A stretch of DNA of 64,000 nt from NCBI RefSeq assembly GCF_051020765.1, contig NC_134948.1, forward strand, positions 6,564,501 to 6,628,500, read 5' to 3'. A program made the translations under genes and the position numbers. Each line of letters opens with the position of its first letter. Positions within the stretch are counted from its first letter, which is position 1. Origin of the DNA: Lasioglossum baleicum (taxonomy: Eukaryota > Arthropoda > Insecta > Hymenoptera > Halictidae). The notes under the pieces are model-generated. The model saw only the letters and a program-made list of their open reading frames with translations. It searched no databases and was not told the DNA's origin. This document shows positions 46,395-58,270 of the stretch, in pieces.

Positions 46395-47965
46395 TGGAGG
46401 GGAGGGATCGAAATATTTTTTACTGGATCTTGTAGATTAACTCTTCAGGAACATTTCTGTAAAATTTCAAGTTGAAATTTACTATAGTTTTCATGTTATC
46501 GTCAAAATATGGAGCAAGGTTCCCAGTGAAGAATATTCGCTGTTTTCGAGAATGGTCTGACCTTGTGGTGCTCTTTGGGGTTTGTTGATTGAGAAGGTAA
46601 AAAAGTGCCACATTTATCTATCGGATCTTGTAGATTGACTCTTCAGGATCACCCCTGTAAAGTTTCACGATGAAATTCACTATAGTTTCCTTGTTATCGT
46701 CAAAAGATCGAGCAAGGTTTTCAATGAAGAATATTTGGCGTTTTCGAGAATTGCTCTGACCTTGTGGAGCTTTTCAGGGTTCATTGACTGAGAAGATAAA
46801 GGGATGCAATATTTATTTATTGGATCTTGTAGATTGACTCTTCAGGAACATCTCTGTAAAATTTCAAGTTGAAATTTACTATAGTTTTCATGTTATCGTC
46901 AAAATATGGAGCAAGGTTCCCAGTGAAGAATATTCGCTGTTTTCGAGAATGGTCTGACCTTGTGGTGCTCTTTGGGGTTTGTTGATTGAGAAGGTAAAAA
47001 AGTGCCACATTTATCTATCGGATCTTGTAGATTGACTCTTCAGGATCACCCCTGTAAAGTTTCACGATGAAATTCACTATAGTTTCCTTGTTATCGTCAA
47101 AAGATCGAGCAAGGTTTTCAATGAAGAATATTTGGCGTTTTCGAGAATTGCTCTGACCTTGTGGAGCTTTTCAGGGTTCATTGACTGAGAAGATAAAGGG
47201 ATGCAATATTTATTTATTGGATCTTGTAGATTGACTCTTCAGGAACATCTCTGTAAAATTTCAAGTTGAAATTATCTATAGTTTTCATGTTATCGTCAAA
47301 ATATGGAGCAAGGTTCTCAGTGAAGAATATTCTCTGTTTTCGAGAATGGTCTGACCTTGTGGGGCTCTTTGGGGTTTGTTGATTGAGAAGGTAAAAAAGT
47401 GCCACATTTATCTATCGGATCTTGTAGATTGACTCTTCAGGATCACCCCTGTAAAGTTTCACGATGAAATTCACTATAGTTTCCTTGTTATCGTCAAAAG
47501 ATCGAGCAAGGTTTTCAATGAAGAATATTTGGCGTTTTCGAGAATTGCTCTGACCTTGTGGAGCTTTTCAGGGTTCATCGACTGAGAAGATAAAGGGATG
47601 CAATATTTATTTATTGGATCTTGTAGATTGACTCTTCAGGAACATCTCTGTAAAATTTCAAGTTGAAATTATCTATAGTTTTCATGTTATTGTCAAAATA
47701 CGGAGCAAGGTTCTCAGTGAAGAATATTCGCTGTTTTAGAGAATGGTTTGACCTTGTGGTGCTCTTTGGGGTTTATTGATTAAGAAGGTTCTTGTAGATG
47801 GATCTAGAAGATTGACTCTTCAGGAACGTCCCTGTAAAATTTCAAGTTGGAATTTGCTATAGTTTTCATGTTATTATCAGAAAAGATCGAGCAAGGTTCC
47901 CAGTGAAGAATATTCGCTGTTTCCAAGAATTGCTCTGATCTTGTGGACCTCTTCAGGGTCCGCAG
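46395..47965 (+). repeat. Tandem array, 397 bp unit made of two ~198 bp halves
   Basis: GGATCTTGTAGATTGACTCT recurs about every 198 bases. Alternate copies carry CAGGAACATCTCTGTAAAAT or CAGGATCACCCCTGTAAAGT, so the repeating unit is a dimer of 397 bases. Successive dimers at about 46430, 46827 and 47224 are almost identical, whereas the halves differ more. The right end (from about 47.77 kb) is diverged and irregular. Three equal 63-codon minus-strand open frames spaced exactly 397 apart are products of the repeat, not genes. Confidence 0.9.
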
Positions 47966-49039
47966 TTTCGTTAACGAACGTTTCAGACAAGTTAGGCGAA
48001 TTTCCTAGTATGCTGAAGATTGCTGTACGAAGATGGGAAGAAAATAGTCCTGGGGCCCCGCAGTTCGATTTTTGTGGCAAAACGCAACTGATATCGTTCC
48101 GCGAGGACGAAACACGAAACTGAGGATCGCGCATACAGCAGAATCTCGCCAGCAGACGGACAAAGACGCGATGGCGGAAAATAAGAGAGCTCCAAGGACA
48201 AAAAGCCATCGGGTTCTGCACACGGTAGTTGCGAGAGTACGGAGAAAGAGGGAGTGAGAGAGATTGGCGCTGGACACACGCTGATACATCACGCGGCTCG
48301 AGATAAAAGTTTGCTGCTCATTGCCACGAAATATGGTAGCGGACGCTTACTTATGGATGCTAGTTATCGCAGTAAACAATGTTCCCAGTGTTCCTAAAAC
48401 GCTTTGGTAAACTTATAGCCTGCTCCGATGGAGATACCACCGGCAAAAATGGCGCCGGGGATTTATACAGTCGCGAAATGGGCAATCACCCCTGCTGTGG
48501 CGTTGTGATAGCAATTCTTTCGTTTATGCTTGTCGTTTGACTGATTGCAAAATCTGCATTAATATTTGAACTGTGAATAAAGCGTTCTAATTTTTCAAAT
48601 TTATAATCATCTCGTTAAATTATTTTATGCTAATAGAATTATTTATTATTATTATTATTATTGTTGTTGTTGTTACGGACGTTATATGTTTTAATATTTG
48701 TTGCGCGAACTAATATTGCACCATAGGGATGCGTCGTTCACACAGGAAATGAGAAATCATCCCTGTCACGCATCCGTGACAGCAGACGGTAATGAGAATT
48801 TTTACCACACATCATCATTGTGGAAAATAATTCTCTTGTTGCCATTCTCATGCAACCTAATAATAATAAGTAGCTCTGTGTTATTTATGAAGTGGTAGAG
48901 GATGAAATTACTATTGTGTCACGCTTTCGCGATGGCGGTCCCCACCGGCAAGTCTCATTTTAGTAATTGCTCTAATTACTGGTATTGTTCCTTTTTCTTT
49001 ATACATTTTCGTATCTATTCATTTTCATTGAGAAATTAA
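47966..49039. other. Unique sequence
   Basis: It is CpG-richer at 48.0-48.5 kb with overlapping 95-114-codon open frames of no recognised content, then AT-rich with a TTATTATTATTATTGTTG run near 48.65 kb. Confidence 0.35.
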
Positions 49040-49720
49040 CTCCTTCTTCAAAACCTAATGAAAAAATACATAACTTGTGTAAGTTTGATTAATTTTCCTT
49101 CACACAAAATCACACATGTATCTCAAATATCGATGAACATGTGTGCAAAATCCCACTGCAAAAACATTGATCATTGTATGGCCATTTATGATCATTTATT
49201 GCCATTCAGAATCATTTTATGACCATTCATTACCATTCAGGATCATTTTATGACCATTCATTATCATTCATGATCGTTTTGTGACCATTCATTATCGTTC
49301 ATGATCATTCTATGACCATTCATTACCGTTCATGATCATTCGATGACCATACAATATCATTCATGATCATTATATGACCATTCATTACCGTTTATGATCA
49401 TTCTATGACCATTCAGTATCATTCATTGCCATTCAGGATCATTGCATGACCATTCATTACCATTCAGGATCATTTTATGACCAATCATTAGCATTCATGA
49501 TCATTTTATGAGCGTTCATTACCATTCATGATCATTTTATAGATTTTCTTAAACAATCTCCAAAAATTCAAACGGTCTCGTAAAGCACCTAACTCTTTCT
49601 TGAAAACGTACTGTACAAAAAAATACGTAACTCCTGTAATTTCGGTAATTCTTACTTGAAAAAAATCACACAAACACTTCAAATACCGATGAATATGTTT
49701 GCAAAATTTCACTGCAAATG
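49040..49720 (+). repeat. ATGATCATTTTATGACC minisatellite flanked by a direct repeat
   Basis: The array at about 49167-49540 repeats CATTCATGATCATTTTATGA and CCATTCATTACCATTC with a unit of about 30-31 bases. On the left (about 49040-49165) and right (about 49590-49715) lie related copies of one ~125 bp sequence: TACATAACTTGTGTAA, AAAATCACACATGTATCTCA and GTGTGCAAAATCCCACTGCA against TACGTAACTCCTGTAA, AAAATCACACAAACACTTCA and GTTTGCAAAATTTCACTGCA. The minisatellite therefore lies between two halves of a duplicated segment. Confidence 0.75.
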
Positions 49721-50428
49721 GTTCGACAGATTTCCCGGAGAAAATTCCAAAAGTTCGTGTAAGAAGTGTTTCTAAAAACAGAATACACCCTTAGCAGCCT
49801 CCTCGAAATCTCAATCTGAAGAATACGCTCTATCAAACCAGAAGCAATCTCGCCGAATCCAATCATCATTCCTCTCCAAGTCTGTGAAATCACCAAATCC
49901 ACCATCGAGTTGTTAACGCTGATGCGATCGGTTCGAATATTCGTGACTTACTATACCGAAGCCGCGGTCTCGAAATCGCGGTGTTCCCTCCGTTGCGTGC
50001 TCTCACGCAGGGCTCGAGCATTACCCGAACGGAAATGCACGGAAAATTACATTTTCGTTTACAACGTCGGCGTAATGCTCTGACGGAGCTTCGTTCGCTT
50101 GTAAAAAAAAAACGGGGGCTAGAACGAAAGAGAGAGAGAAAGAACAGTGAAGGAAAAGGGGAAACAGAGGCAGGAAATTAGATGCATATCTGCAATATCA
50201 TTCCCTTCCACGGAGAGCAGGACTTTTATATTTTCTCCCAAGATTCGACATCTGCGTTATGCAACCCGTGAAACTTTTTACGCTCGCGATTTGCAATCTT
50301 ACGTAAAGCCCGCCTCGACGTCTGGGAAATATGATTCCGAGAAGGCGATTGTTCGTTAATTTTCTCCCTCGGCCTGGCTCTTGAACGGCGGCGTCGCGCT
50401 CGCGTGCCCTTATGGGGGGAACTGCCTC
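49721..50428. other. Unique sequence
   Basis: It includes a purine-rich stretch near 50.1-50.17 kb. Open frames are overlapping and unremarkable. Confidence 0.35.
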
Positions 50429-50570
50429 TTTCCGTGAAAATGATTTTTTTCTGAAAAATTGAACGATGCGATTTATCTGCAATTTTGTATGGATGTTCGA
50501 CGCGCTTTTAGCGATCTGTATACATTTCTTCAACTCGATACGATCATGCCACAAATTAGGATACAATAAA
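50429..50570 (+). repeat. Old dispersed repeat, related to 44.18 kb
   Basis: Blocks TCCGTGAAAATGATTTTTT, GCAATTTTGTATGG, TTTTAGCGATCTGTA and TTCAACTCGATACGATCATG match those at 44179-44312 in order. Divergence is substantial. Confidence 0.5.
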
Positions 50571-51087
50571 CAATTTTTTTATGTTCTTCAGTGCGCAGGG
50601 GGGGATCTTTCAGTATAAAATAAGATTATTTATTAGTTATTCGAATCGAAATATTGTGAATTTAAGAAGAAATATTATACGTACTTTAGCCACTAAAATA
50701 TTATTTGTACAATGGGCGTAGACCGTTGTTTCTACGTTTCTACGTTTAAAGCAGACGGGGGTATCGACGTGTCCTGTGGAGTCCTGGAGGAGATCGTCTT
50801 CTGCATAGAGGACCTTTCAAAATTCAATTCGAGGCCACCCGCTGCTCTCTGCCTTCGGGAATTAAATTTCCATCTGCAGCTCGATCGCAGGCAGCCCTTT
50901 CATGGAATATTTTTCGTGGATTTGTATCGGAGCTCTGGGAACCCCTTCTTCCTGTAAACATCCGCGAGTTTTTCGCACATTTTTTCAACATTTTTGAGCG
51001 TCGCGATACTTGGTGTTTTATTATTGACAGCGCCGAATTCGATTTTCCTGAAAATATCTTCTGCGTTCTTTTGTGGAAAATGATCAG
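50571..51087 (-). other. Unique sequence with a protein-like minus-strand open frame
   Basis: Minus strand 51091-50900 is open for about 63 codons and reads unusually like real protein (HFPQKNAEDIFRKIEF, then NVEKMCEKLADVYRKKGF), ending in a stop. After a one-base shift another 26 codons continue in similar style (ERAACDRAADGNLIPEG). It begins at a GTG rather than ATG. I do not recognise a family. It could be a decayed exon or pseudogene on the opposite strand, or chance. Confidence 0.2.
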
Positions 51088-51206
51088 ACACAAATTACTC
51101 TAAATATCAGGTCCATTAAGTATTGAACTTGACAAATTAAACACAAATTTCAAACACAATTGTCACGTTTCATACTTAACGATCTGATATTTAGAGTAAT
51201 TTGTGT
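51088..51206. mobile_element. Palindromic mariner-like MITE, 119 bp
   Basis: ACACAAATTACTCTAAATAT begins it and the inverse, ATATTTAGAGTAATTTGTGT, ends it. Inside, TCAGGTCCATTAAGTAT faces ATACTTAACGATCTGA, each preceded or followed by TA. The interior matches the remnant at 5110-5176. Either the true element is the inner one inserted in a palindromic site, or the whole palindrome is the mobile unit. Confidence 0.65.
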
Positions 51207-51777
51207 TTCAGAAATTATTTCTGCAAAAATTGTATAGAATTGTTTGTGAATTTGTATGGTATTTTTTGTTGGAATCTTTCATTTTCAGAGTACTTTTGTC
51301 TTAGATTTTAAATAATTTTTGCAAACCGTTCGAATCGGACAATAACGCTGATATAGAAATTGTTAAACTGTTTCCGGAAGCACGTAATTCGCTTTCGCTA
51401 CATAATGACGGTCGCGAAAAGCGACAGAAACCGCGTCTCAATGGCCGGAGCCTGTTTCGCACAGTGGTCCGACTATTTTCTCTTTGTAGGAGCGACTCGG
51501 GCGACTATTATTCCGCTAGCAACGTCCGGATCTACATACGCAAGTGGGTATTTGTTCGCGAACGAGTAACGGTGCTGTCAGTGCAACGCGTGCCACGCTT
51601 TTACAATGCACTCGTTAGTGCCGCCATTTTCCTAGCCCGCGAAATTGCTCATAGTATTGGCAGACGATCCGTAGACCCGTGGGATTATATCTGACCGAGA
51701 AGAAGACGAAGGACTAGATTACTGTCGACAACCGGTTGACCCCTTTCGCGACCGCGTTGTGACTAATTTAAGACTAT
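51207..51777. other. Unique sequence
   Basis: A CpG-richer part at 51.37-51.75 kb contains two overlapping open frames (69 and 76 codons) without known motifs. Confidence 0.35.
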
Positions 51778-52333
51778 TTTTTACCACTTTGTGACAATTG
51801 ATGACCATGCGTGACCGTTTAGCATAATTTTATGACCATCCACGACAAATCATGATCATTTTATGACAATTCAATACCATTAACGATCATTTTATGACCA
51901 TGTATGATCATTCGTGATCCTTTCATGACCATTCATGATAATTAATGATCATTTTAAGGCCATGTATTACAAATGACGATCATTTACAATCCTTCTTGAT
52001 CATTTAATGACCAGTTATGGTCATTGTGCGATCGTTAATTATCATTTTATGATCATCAGTGACCATTTTATGGCCATTCAAGATCATTAATTATCATTCA
52101 TGGTCATTTCATAATCACCCATTACCATTCATGATCATTATATGACCATTCACGACCATGATATGACCATTCATGATCATTTTATAATCACTTATTACCA
52201 TTCGTGATTATTTTATAATCATTTATTTCAATCCATGATAATTTTATAATCATTAATTACCATTCATGATCATTTATAACCATTCATTGCCATTCATGGT
52301 AATTTTATGACCATTCTTGACCATTTTGTGACC
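51778..52333 (+). repeat. Second ATGATCATTTTATGACC minisatellite
   Basis: About 555 bp of the same short motif family as 49.17 kb (GACCATTCATGATCATTTTA and variants), more degenerate and with less regular period. It lies 2.2 kb from the first array, with unrelated single-copy sequence between. Confidence 0.75.
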
Positions 52334-53833
52334 CGATGGGATTTCACTGAGCCAACAATGATTTTTATTTAATTCACGATTGCCTCCATCGGTATTGAAT
52401 GAAATGCATAACAAACTGGACAATAATTTTAATCGCCCACAGAGCATTAAACTGTAAGCAATTCGCGAAAGTGAATCATACATAGTCAATGATGTATTTT
52501 ATTAGTAGAAATGCTGATAAAACCAAACAAAATTAATCTTCCCTTGACGCGCTAATTTCCTCTCGTTAAATTGCAAATTGCTGCGAGGGAAGGAGGGAGA
52601 GAGAGAGAGAGAGATTTCAATTTTATTTTTCCCAGTTATTACCGCACGGCGTGTAACATGAATATTTCATGTTTTCCATAAAGTAGGCGCGGATGGTCCA
52701 TTGTTATCGTCCCAAAGTGTTTCGAGAGCAAATCCGCAAAATGGCATTGCAATAACCGTGCAATTTCTATCGAATGAGCTTCTTAATGCGAACACTAATT
52801 TATCCCAATTTATTCATAAAAAAACACGAAAAGAATTCCAGAATCCCTAAAGAATTACTATTACGAGTTTTATGCACTAGTGTCAATAATGCATAAATAC
52901 AATGGAACATTATTAATGTTACAAGAATTTAATTTATATTATTTTGGATCTATTAATATTATCAAAAGTAAGAATTTTTTAAAATTTGTGTTTCAATATC
53001 TTTTTCTTCCAATTAATCTAGAAAATTTCTGTTCAGCAATTGTGATTTTAATGAGGATTATTAATATAACAAGAATATGATTTCTTTCGTTGTCGACCTA
53101 TTTAAATTACGAAAAGAATTTTTTACAGTGCCCTTTAACTTGTTTTTCATTTATCTCCGTGCAGTTGATTTAAAAAATTAATTTTAGAAATTTCAGCGAA
53201 GCAGTAAAATGTCGGTGAGAAGCGTGTCGATCCGCTGCACCGTTTCGTCGACAGAACGTTTACAGCGTGTTCGAGTCGTAACGTTTCGGAAAGGGACATA
53301 AAAGAAAAGCGAAATGATAAACACCAGTGACGACTAAATTCATTTTCAGCAGCTGCATTGCGACAAAGTAGCTTTTAAGGCATCCCCGTCAGGCCCGGGA
53401 AACATAACCGGAAGTTCGCTGATATTTTGCAAAAGTTCTCGTAACTTTTAACGCCGGGCCACAGGCAAGAAAAAAATAACATACGTCTACTCAAAAATGC
53501 GGGAAGTTTGCGCGTTATAATGCGTTCGCCAGATTCAGCACGGTTTTACGAGTTCTTGAGAGGGTGTGGGGGCAGGCTGGCCATATTCTTCGAGAAGTTA
53601 ACGTGTACACGGTTTTTTCATGATCTTAATAAAAAAATTATACAGCCGAGCCCCCCCCCCGGTTGTTGTTGCTCGAGTATTTCCGCTGCGCTGAATTCGT
53701 CGACTGTTTCCTTTTTTAGTTTATGGTTAAACTGGTACTAGTGGTGAAACAGAATTCAAATAAATTGACTATAATCGTTTGTGATTAATGGAATCTGTAG
53801 ACAAAATTCCATGGCTTATTTTTAAAACTTCCG
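52334..53833. other. Unique AT-rich sequence with GA microsatellite
   Basis: A (GA)n run lies at about 52593-52613 and a poly-C run near 53650. No gene is recognised. Confidence 0.4.
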
Positions 53834-54532
53834 AAATTCTAAGATTTCAAGATTCTAGGATTCTAAAATTCTAGGATTCTAGGATTCTAGAATTCTAGGA
53901 TTCTGGGATTCTAAAATTCTAGGATTCTAAGATTCTAGGATTTAAAAATTTTAGGATACTAGAGGATTCTAGGATTCAGGGATTCTAAAATTCTAGGATT
54001 CTAGGATTCTAGGATTCTAGGATTCTGGGATTCTAAAATTCTAGGATTCTAGGATCCTTGGATTCTAGGTTTCTAAGATTCTACAATAAAATTCTAGGAT
54101 TCTAAGATTCTAGGATTTTAAAATTTTAGGATTCTAGAGGATTCTAGGATTCTAAGATTCTAAAATTCTAAAATTCTAAAATTCTAGGATTCTAGGATCC
54201 TTGGATTCTAGGTTTCTAAGATTCTACAATAAAATTCTAGGATTCTAAAATTCTAGGATTCTAGGATTCTAGAATTCTAGGATTCTGGGATTCTAAAATT
54301 CTAGGATTCTAAGATTCTAGGATTTAAAAATTTTAGGATTCTAGAGGATTCTAGGATTCTAAGATTCTAAAATTCTAAAATTCTAGGATTCTAGGATCCT
54401 TGGATTCTAGGTTTCTAAGATTCTACAATAAAATTCTAGGATTCTAAGATTCTCAGATTCTCAGATTCTAAGATTCTAAGATTCTCAGATTCTAAGATTC
54501 TAAGATTCTGAGATTCTGAGATTTAAATCCTG
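53834..54532. repeat. GATTCTAG minisatellite with longer internal repeats
   Basis: About 700 bp is built from 7-10 base words GGATTCTA, AAATTCTA and AGATTCTA. A longer cassette containing AGGATCCTTGGATTCTAGG then TTTCTAAGATTCTACAATAA recurs at about 54051, 54194 and 54393, showing later duplication of blocks of the simple repeat. The right end shifts to TCTCAGATTC variants. Confidence 0.9.
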
Positions 54533-55251
54533 AAATTGTGTATTCTAACATTCTGAAATTCCAAAATTTTTAGAAATGTGCAGCGTTCACAATAAACGCA
54601 TCCGTCTGGTAATGAATAGACTTCTGGGAGCTTTGTTTAAAGTAAAAATCGCGTCAAGAACCTGGACACATTCAAGTTTCTTTTAATATCGTAGTCTATT
54701 CTCTTCGCTGGAAAAATTTCTAGAAAAATCATGTTTGAGTGACACGCGTCTTACACGGATTTTCATGTAGGTAGTTGTCTCGGCGCATAAATGTTAAGTA
54801 GCAAGACGGGAAACGTCGATTCGTCGGGCTTTCTGTACGTCGTACTGCCGAATGTATTGTTTTCTCATAAAATTAAATTGAACGTCGCTCCATATTCTTT
54901 TATACCTCGCCCCTTTTGTTCAACATGATGTTGGAATTTCCTTTCCATTGTAATAATACGGCTGCATGTACATACGGGAAATTCATTTTTCCTTACGATC
55001 AAGAGGAATTTTTTCCAACCCCGCTTCTTCGTGTATAATAACCGCGGCTCTAAACGTACCAATGTAGAAAAATTCATGAATTTACCCTAATCATATATTA
55101 ATATGTTGTCTGGACATTTTTGTGAAAGTATAGTGCATGGTTTTATTAAAAAATTCCCAAATTGCACGATGCGTGGGATGTTGGAAAACGCATCGCAAAA
55201 CAAAAGTGCAATTCGAGAAATGAAATGGCGACATATCAGCCATTGTTTCCG
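54533..55251. other. Unique sequence
   Basis: Nothing beyond single-copy sequence with short chance open frames is seen. Confidence 0.4.
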
Positions 55252-55318
55252 GCTTGTTCGCAGTATTTTCACTTGTTCGCAGCATTTTCACTTGTTGGTA
55301 GCATTTTCACCTGTTCGA
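55252..55318 (+). repeat. Short 18-bp minisatellite, about four copies
   Basis: CTTGTTCGCAG.ATTTTCA and variants (CTTGTTGGTAGCATTTTCA, CCTGTTCG) occur head to tail. Confidence 0.7.
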
Positions 55319-55770
55319 TGGAGGTCGCGCAGAAAATTCGCAGTCCGGTAAGATGTTAGGCGAACCGTGTAAACGCAGCCGACTTTTCAGTAAGGCAGCT
55401 TTTAGCGCGATAACCGAGGGAACACGACGTTCGAAATGACATCCCCCAGGGCAGAACTAGATCGGATATCGGTTCAAGAGTTCGCGGCACACGTTTCAAC
55501 GTTAATGGAGCTACCGATGCGCTTTCGGGGGGGGCTCCTATTACGTGTTATATAGACGGAAAGCTACCCTTAGTGCATATCCAGAGCCTCGATTTCGTTG
55601 CCGATCATTATTGTTCCCCGGAAACCGGGGATGAATATTGTCGGCGGTAAACTGCTCCCGATTCGAACCCCCTACCATTTTTAGTCGGATCTCGTAATGG
55701 CTGAAAACTTGGATAAGAATTAACAGCGTTCGAAATTTTACACGGTAATCGAAAAATTAATTTTTCTCGC
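55319..55770. other. Unique CpG-rich sequence
   Basis: The stretch at 55.32-55.68 kb is CpG-rich, single copy, with GGGGGGG near 55.53 kb; possibly regulatory. No gene is seen. Confidence 0.35.
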
Positions 55771-56185
55771 AATTTTATACAGAAATCAAAGAGTTAAGAT
55801 TCTTCTCAATTTTACAGAGAAATCAAAAAGAGATCATTGAAATTTTATACAGAAGTAAAAAATGTATATTCTTTCAAATTTTGTAGAGGAATGAAAAGAG
55901 CCATTAAAATTCTATACAGAAGTAAAAAATGTATATTCTTTCAAATTTTGTACAGGAATGAAAAGAGCCATTAAAATTCTATACAGAAGTAAAAATATAT
56001 ATTCTTTCAAATTTTGTACAGGAATGAAAAGAGTCATTAAAATTTTATACAGAAGTAAAGAATGTGTATTCTTTCAAATTTTATACAGAAACAAAAAATG
56101 AATCTTCTTTGAAATTGTATGCAGAAATCAAAAAATGAATGTTCTTTGAAATTATACTATACAGAAGTAAAAAAAAATGAATGTT
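55771..56185 (+). repeat. Tandem array, ~67 bp unit
   Basis: TTTCAAATTTTGTACAGGAA alternates with AAAATTCTATACAGAAGTAA at about 55871, 55938 and 56006, with more degenerate copies on both sides. Each unit appears to be two related ~33 bp halves (ATTTTGTACAGGAATGAAAA against ATTCTATACAGAAGTAAAAA). Confidence 0.75.
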
Positions 56186-57660
56186 CGTACATGAAATTTG
56201 GTGTAAATACTCATAAATTACATACAAATTTAAAAGCGTACAAAACCCATGGAAATCAACATCAAAGTCAAAAGGATTACATGTATGTATCCAACAAAGA
56301 GATAGATTTCTCTGGATTCATGCAAAAATGTGAAATAAAATGCGTTTAGCATGGTTTCAATAGTGACAGAGTTACCCGATTGTTACGGTACGCCATTGTC
56401 GTACAAGGTGGCATCGAACAGGCTAATCCACATGAGCGAAACTTTTTCACAGCTCGTTTCATAGTCAAACAAATTGAGTTTGAATTTTGGCCGAGCGAGC
56501 GTGTCATCGAATGGGGCTCCGCTAACGCGAAAGTTCATTATTTACCGTTTCTATTTACCATAAACGCGAATGCACGCGCAACAGGCAGATTTTCAACATG
56601 AATTTATTTCAAGAATCAGCTTATACAATATCAAAAATGTTTTACTAAAAAGATTTCGAAGAAAATGTATACTTTATTCGGCCTTGGATAATGTATAGTT
56701 CACTGTATTATTTATTTATCATATTTATTATATTATTTGTTATGTATACATACATGCATGTATCATACGAGATACAACTTAATTTGTGTTAGTCAAGTGA
56801 ACTGTTCGAAAAGTGTTCGACCACTTCACAGATCCAATTTTAAATTTGAAAAAATCTCTGTAACAAACCCCTGTATCGTACCTCCAAAGATAGCATAAAA
56901 ACTATCATAAATAAAATGACGAATCAATGTTTGATTTATACAAAACATACACTATTCCAAATAAGAGAAAAAAGACCAAATAAAAATAAAAATGTTGTAG
57001 AGGTTGTACATCTGAAAAATAGAGTACCAAATAAAACTTGTAGGAATAAAATGAAAGGAATAAATAAAAGGGGTTCGTGTATTTAAAAAAAACAAATGAG
57101 AAGTTTTAAGGTGTGATTGAATAAAAATGCTAACGAGATTATTCAAGCAGAAAATGCACCATTCCAAAGCTAAAGAGAACCAATAAAAAAATCCAATAAA
57201 ATCAGGGTGCATACATTTGAGAATTATCAAGAGACAAACGAGCCAAAAAGCTGATAAAGTTCTCAGTCAATTTATCAGGAGTCTTAGTCTAATTCTCCAA
57301 TTTTAGAAAAATGACACGTTCCCCGATGGAACTTTTGTGCGAATTCTTTCGCAGGTGTGAGAGGTTTCGCACCGTCTCGTAAAACCGTGACGGTAATGGC
57401 AGTGGAATCGCCGAGGCGGACAGAAAGTAAAGCGAATTCCCGCTGGCGTGTGCGTTGCACAGAAACGACCGCGGAACGGGAACGCGTTGCGTGCAGACGC
57501 ACACAGTGTCCTGTCATCCTGATCCTACCTGGCCTCTCTGTATCGTATGCGTATGCGGTAACCACTTGAATAAACATCAATTTGATATCGTTCGCACATT
57601 GTATCGTCCGTGCGTTCGCCTCTGCCGAGGCGTCACAGCGCACATAAACGTCTGGCCGTT
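56186..57660. other. Unique AT-rich sequence
   Basis: At 57.3-57.6 kb there is a GC-richer part with overlapping open frames (129 codons minus, 120 plus) and no recognised domain. No gene is seen. Confidence 0.35.
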
Positions 57661-58270
57661 CGTGCTTCCACACCTGTGCGCCTGGCTCGCCTTTAGCACC
57701 CCCACCTTCCTCTTCAGTTTCCTTTCTTCCACATTTTTCATGCCTTCCCTAATTACCACGCTTATATTTTTTATTTTAATTCTCAAAACCGAAGCTTCGG
57801 TCAATATTTGCCGTTGAATTAGAATTGATTTGTATTCAAGAGTTTTCAGATGTAAAGATTGAATTTTACGAAAGTATTGTTTTATCAGAGTGAAAGTTTT
57901 CCACACCTTCGCCTTTAACACCCCCACCTTCTTCTTCGCTTTCAGTTTCCTTCCTTCCACATTTTTCTTGCTTTTCCTAATTTTTTAATTGTCAAAACCG
58001 GATTTTGCGGTCAATATTTGCTGTTGAATTAGAATGGGTTGTTTAACAGTTTTCAGATGTAAAGATTGAATTTTACGAAAATATTGTTTTATCAGAGTGA
58101 AAGTTTTCCACACCTGTGCGCCTGGCTCGCCTTTAACACCCTCACCTTCATCTTCACCTTCATTTTCCTTTCTTCCACATTTTTCATGACTTCCCTAATT
58201 TTTTAATTCTCAAAACCGAATTTTGCGGTCAATATTTGCTGTTGAATTAGAATGGGTTATTCAATATTTT
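57661..58270 (+). repeat. Tandem repeat, ~220 bp unit, three copies
   Basis: CTGGCTCGCCTTTA.CACC, CACCTTC.TCTTC, TTCCTTTCTTCCACATTTTT and GTCAATATTTGC.GTTGAATT recur. The CTTTA.CACC marker lies at 57691, 57913 and 58131. The middle copy lacks part of the CTGTGCGCCTGGC block. Confidence 0.85.

Noticed and set aside
46420..47405. Three identical-looking 63-codon minus-strand frames spaced 397 bases
   Set aside because: They are copies of one frame in a tandem repeat; the number and spacing follow the array, not gene structure.
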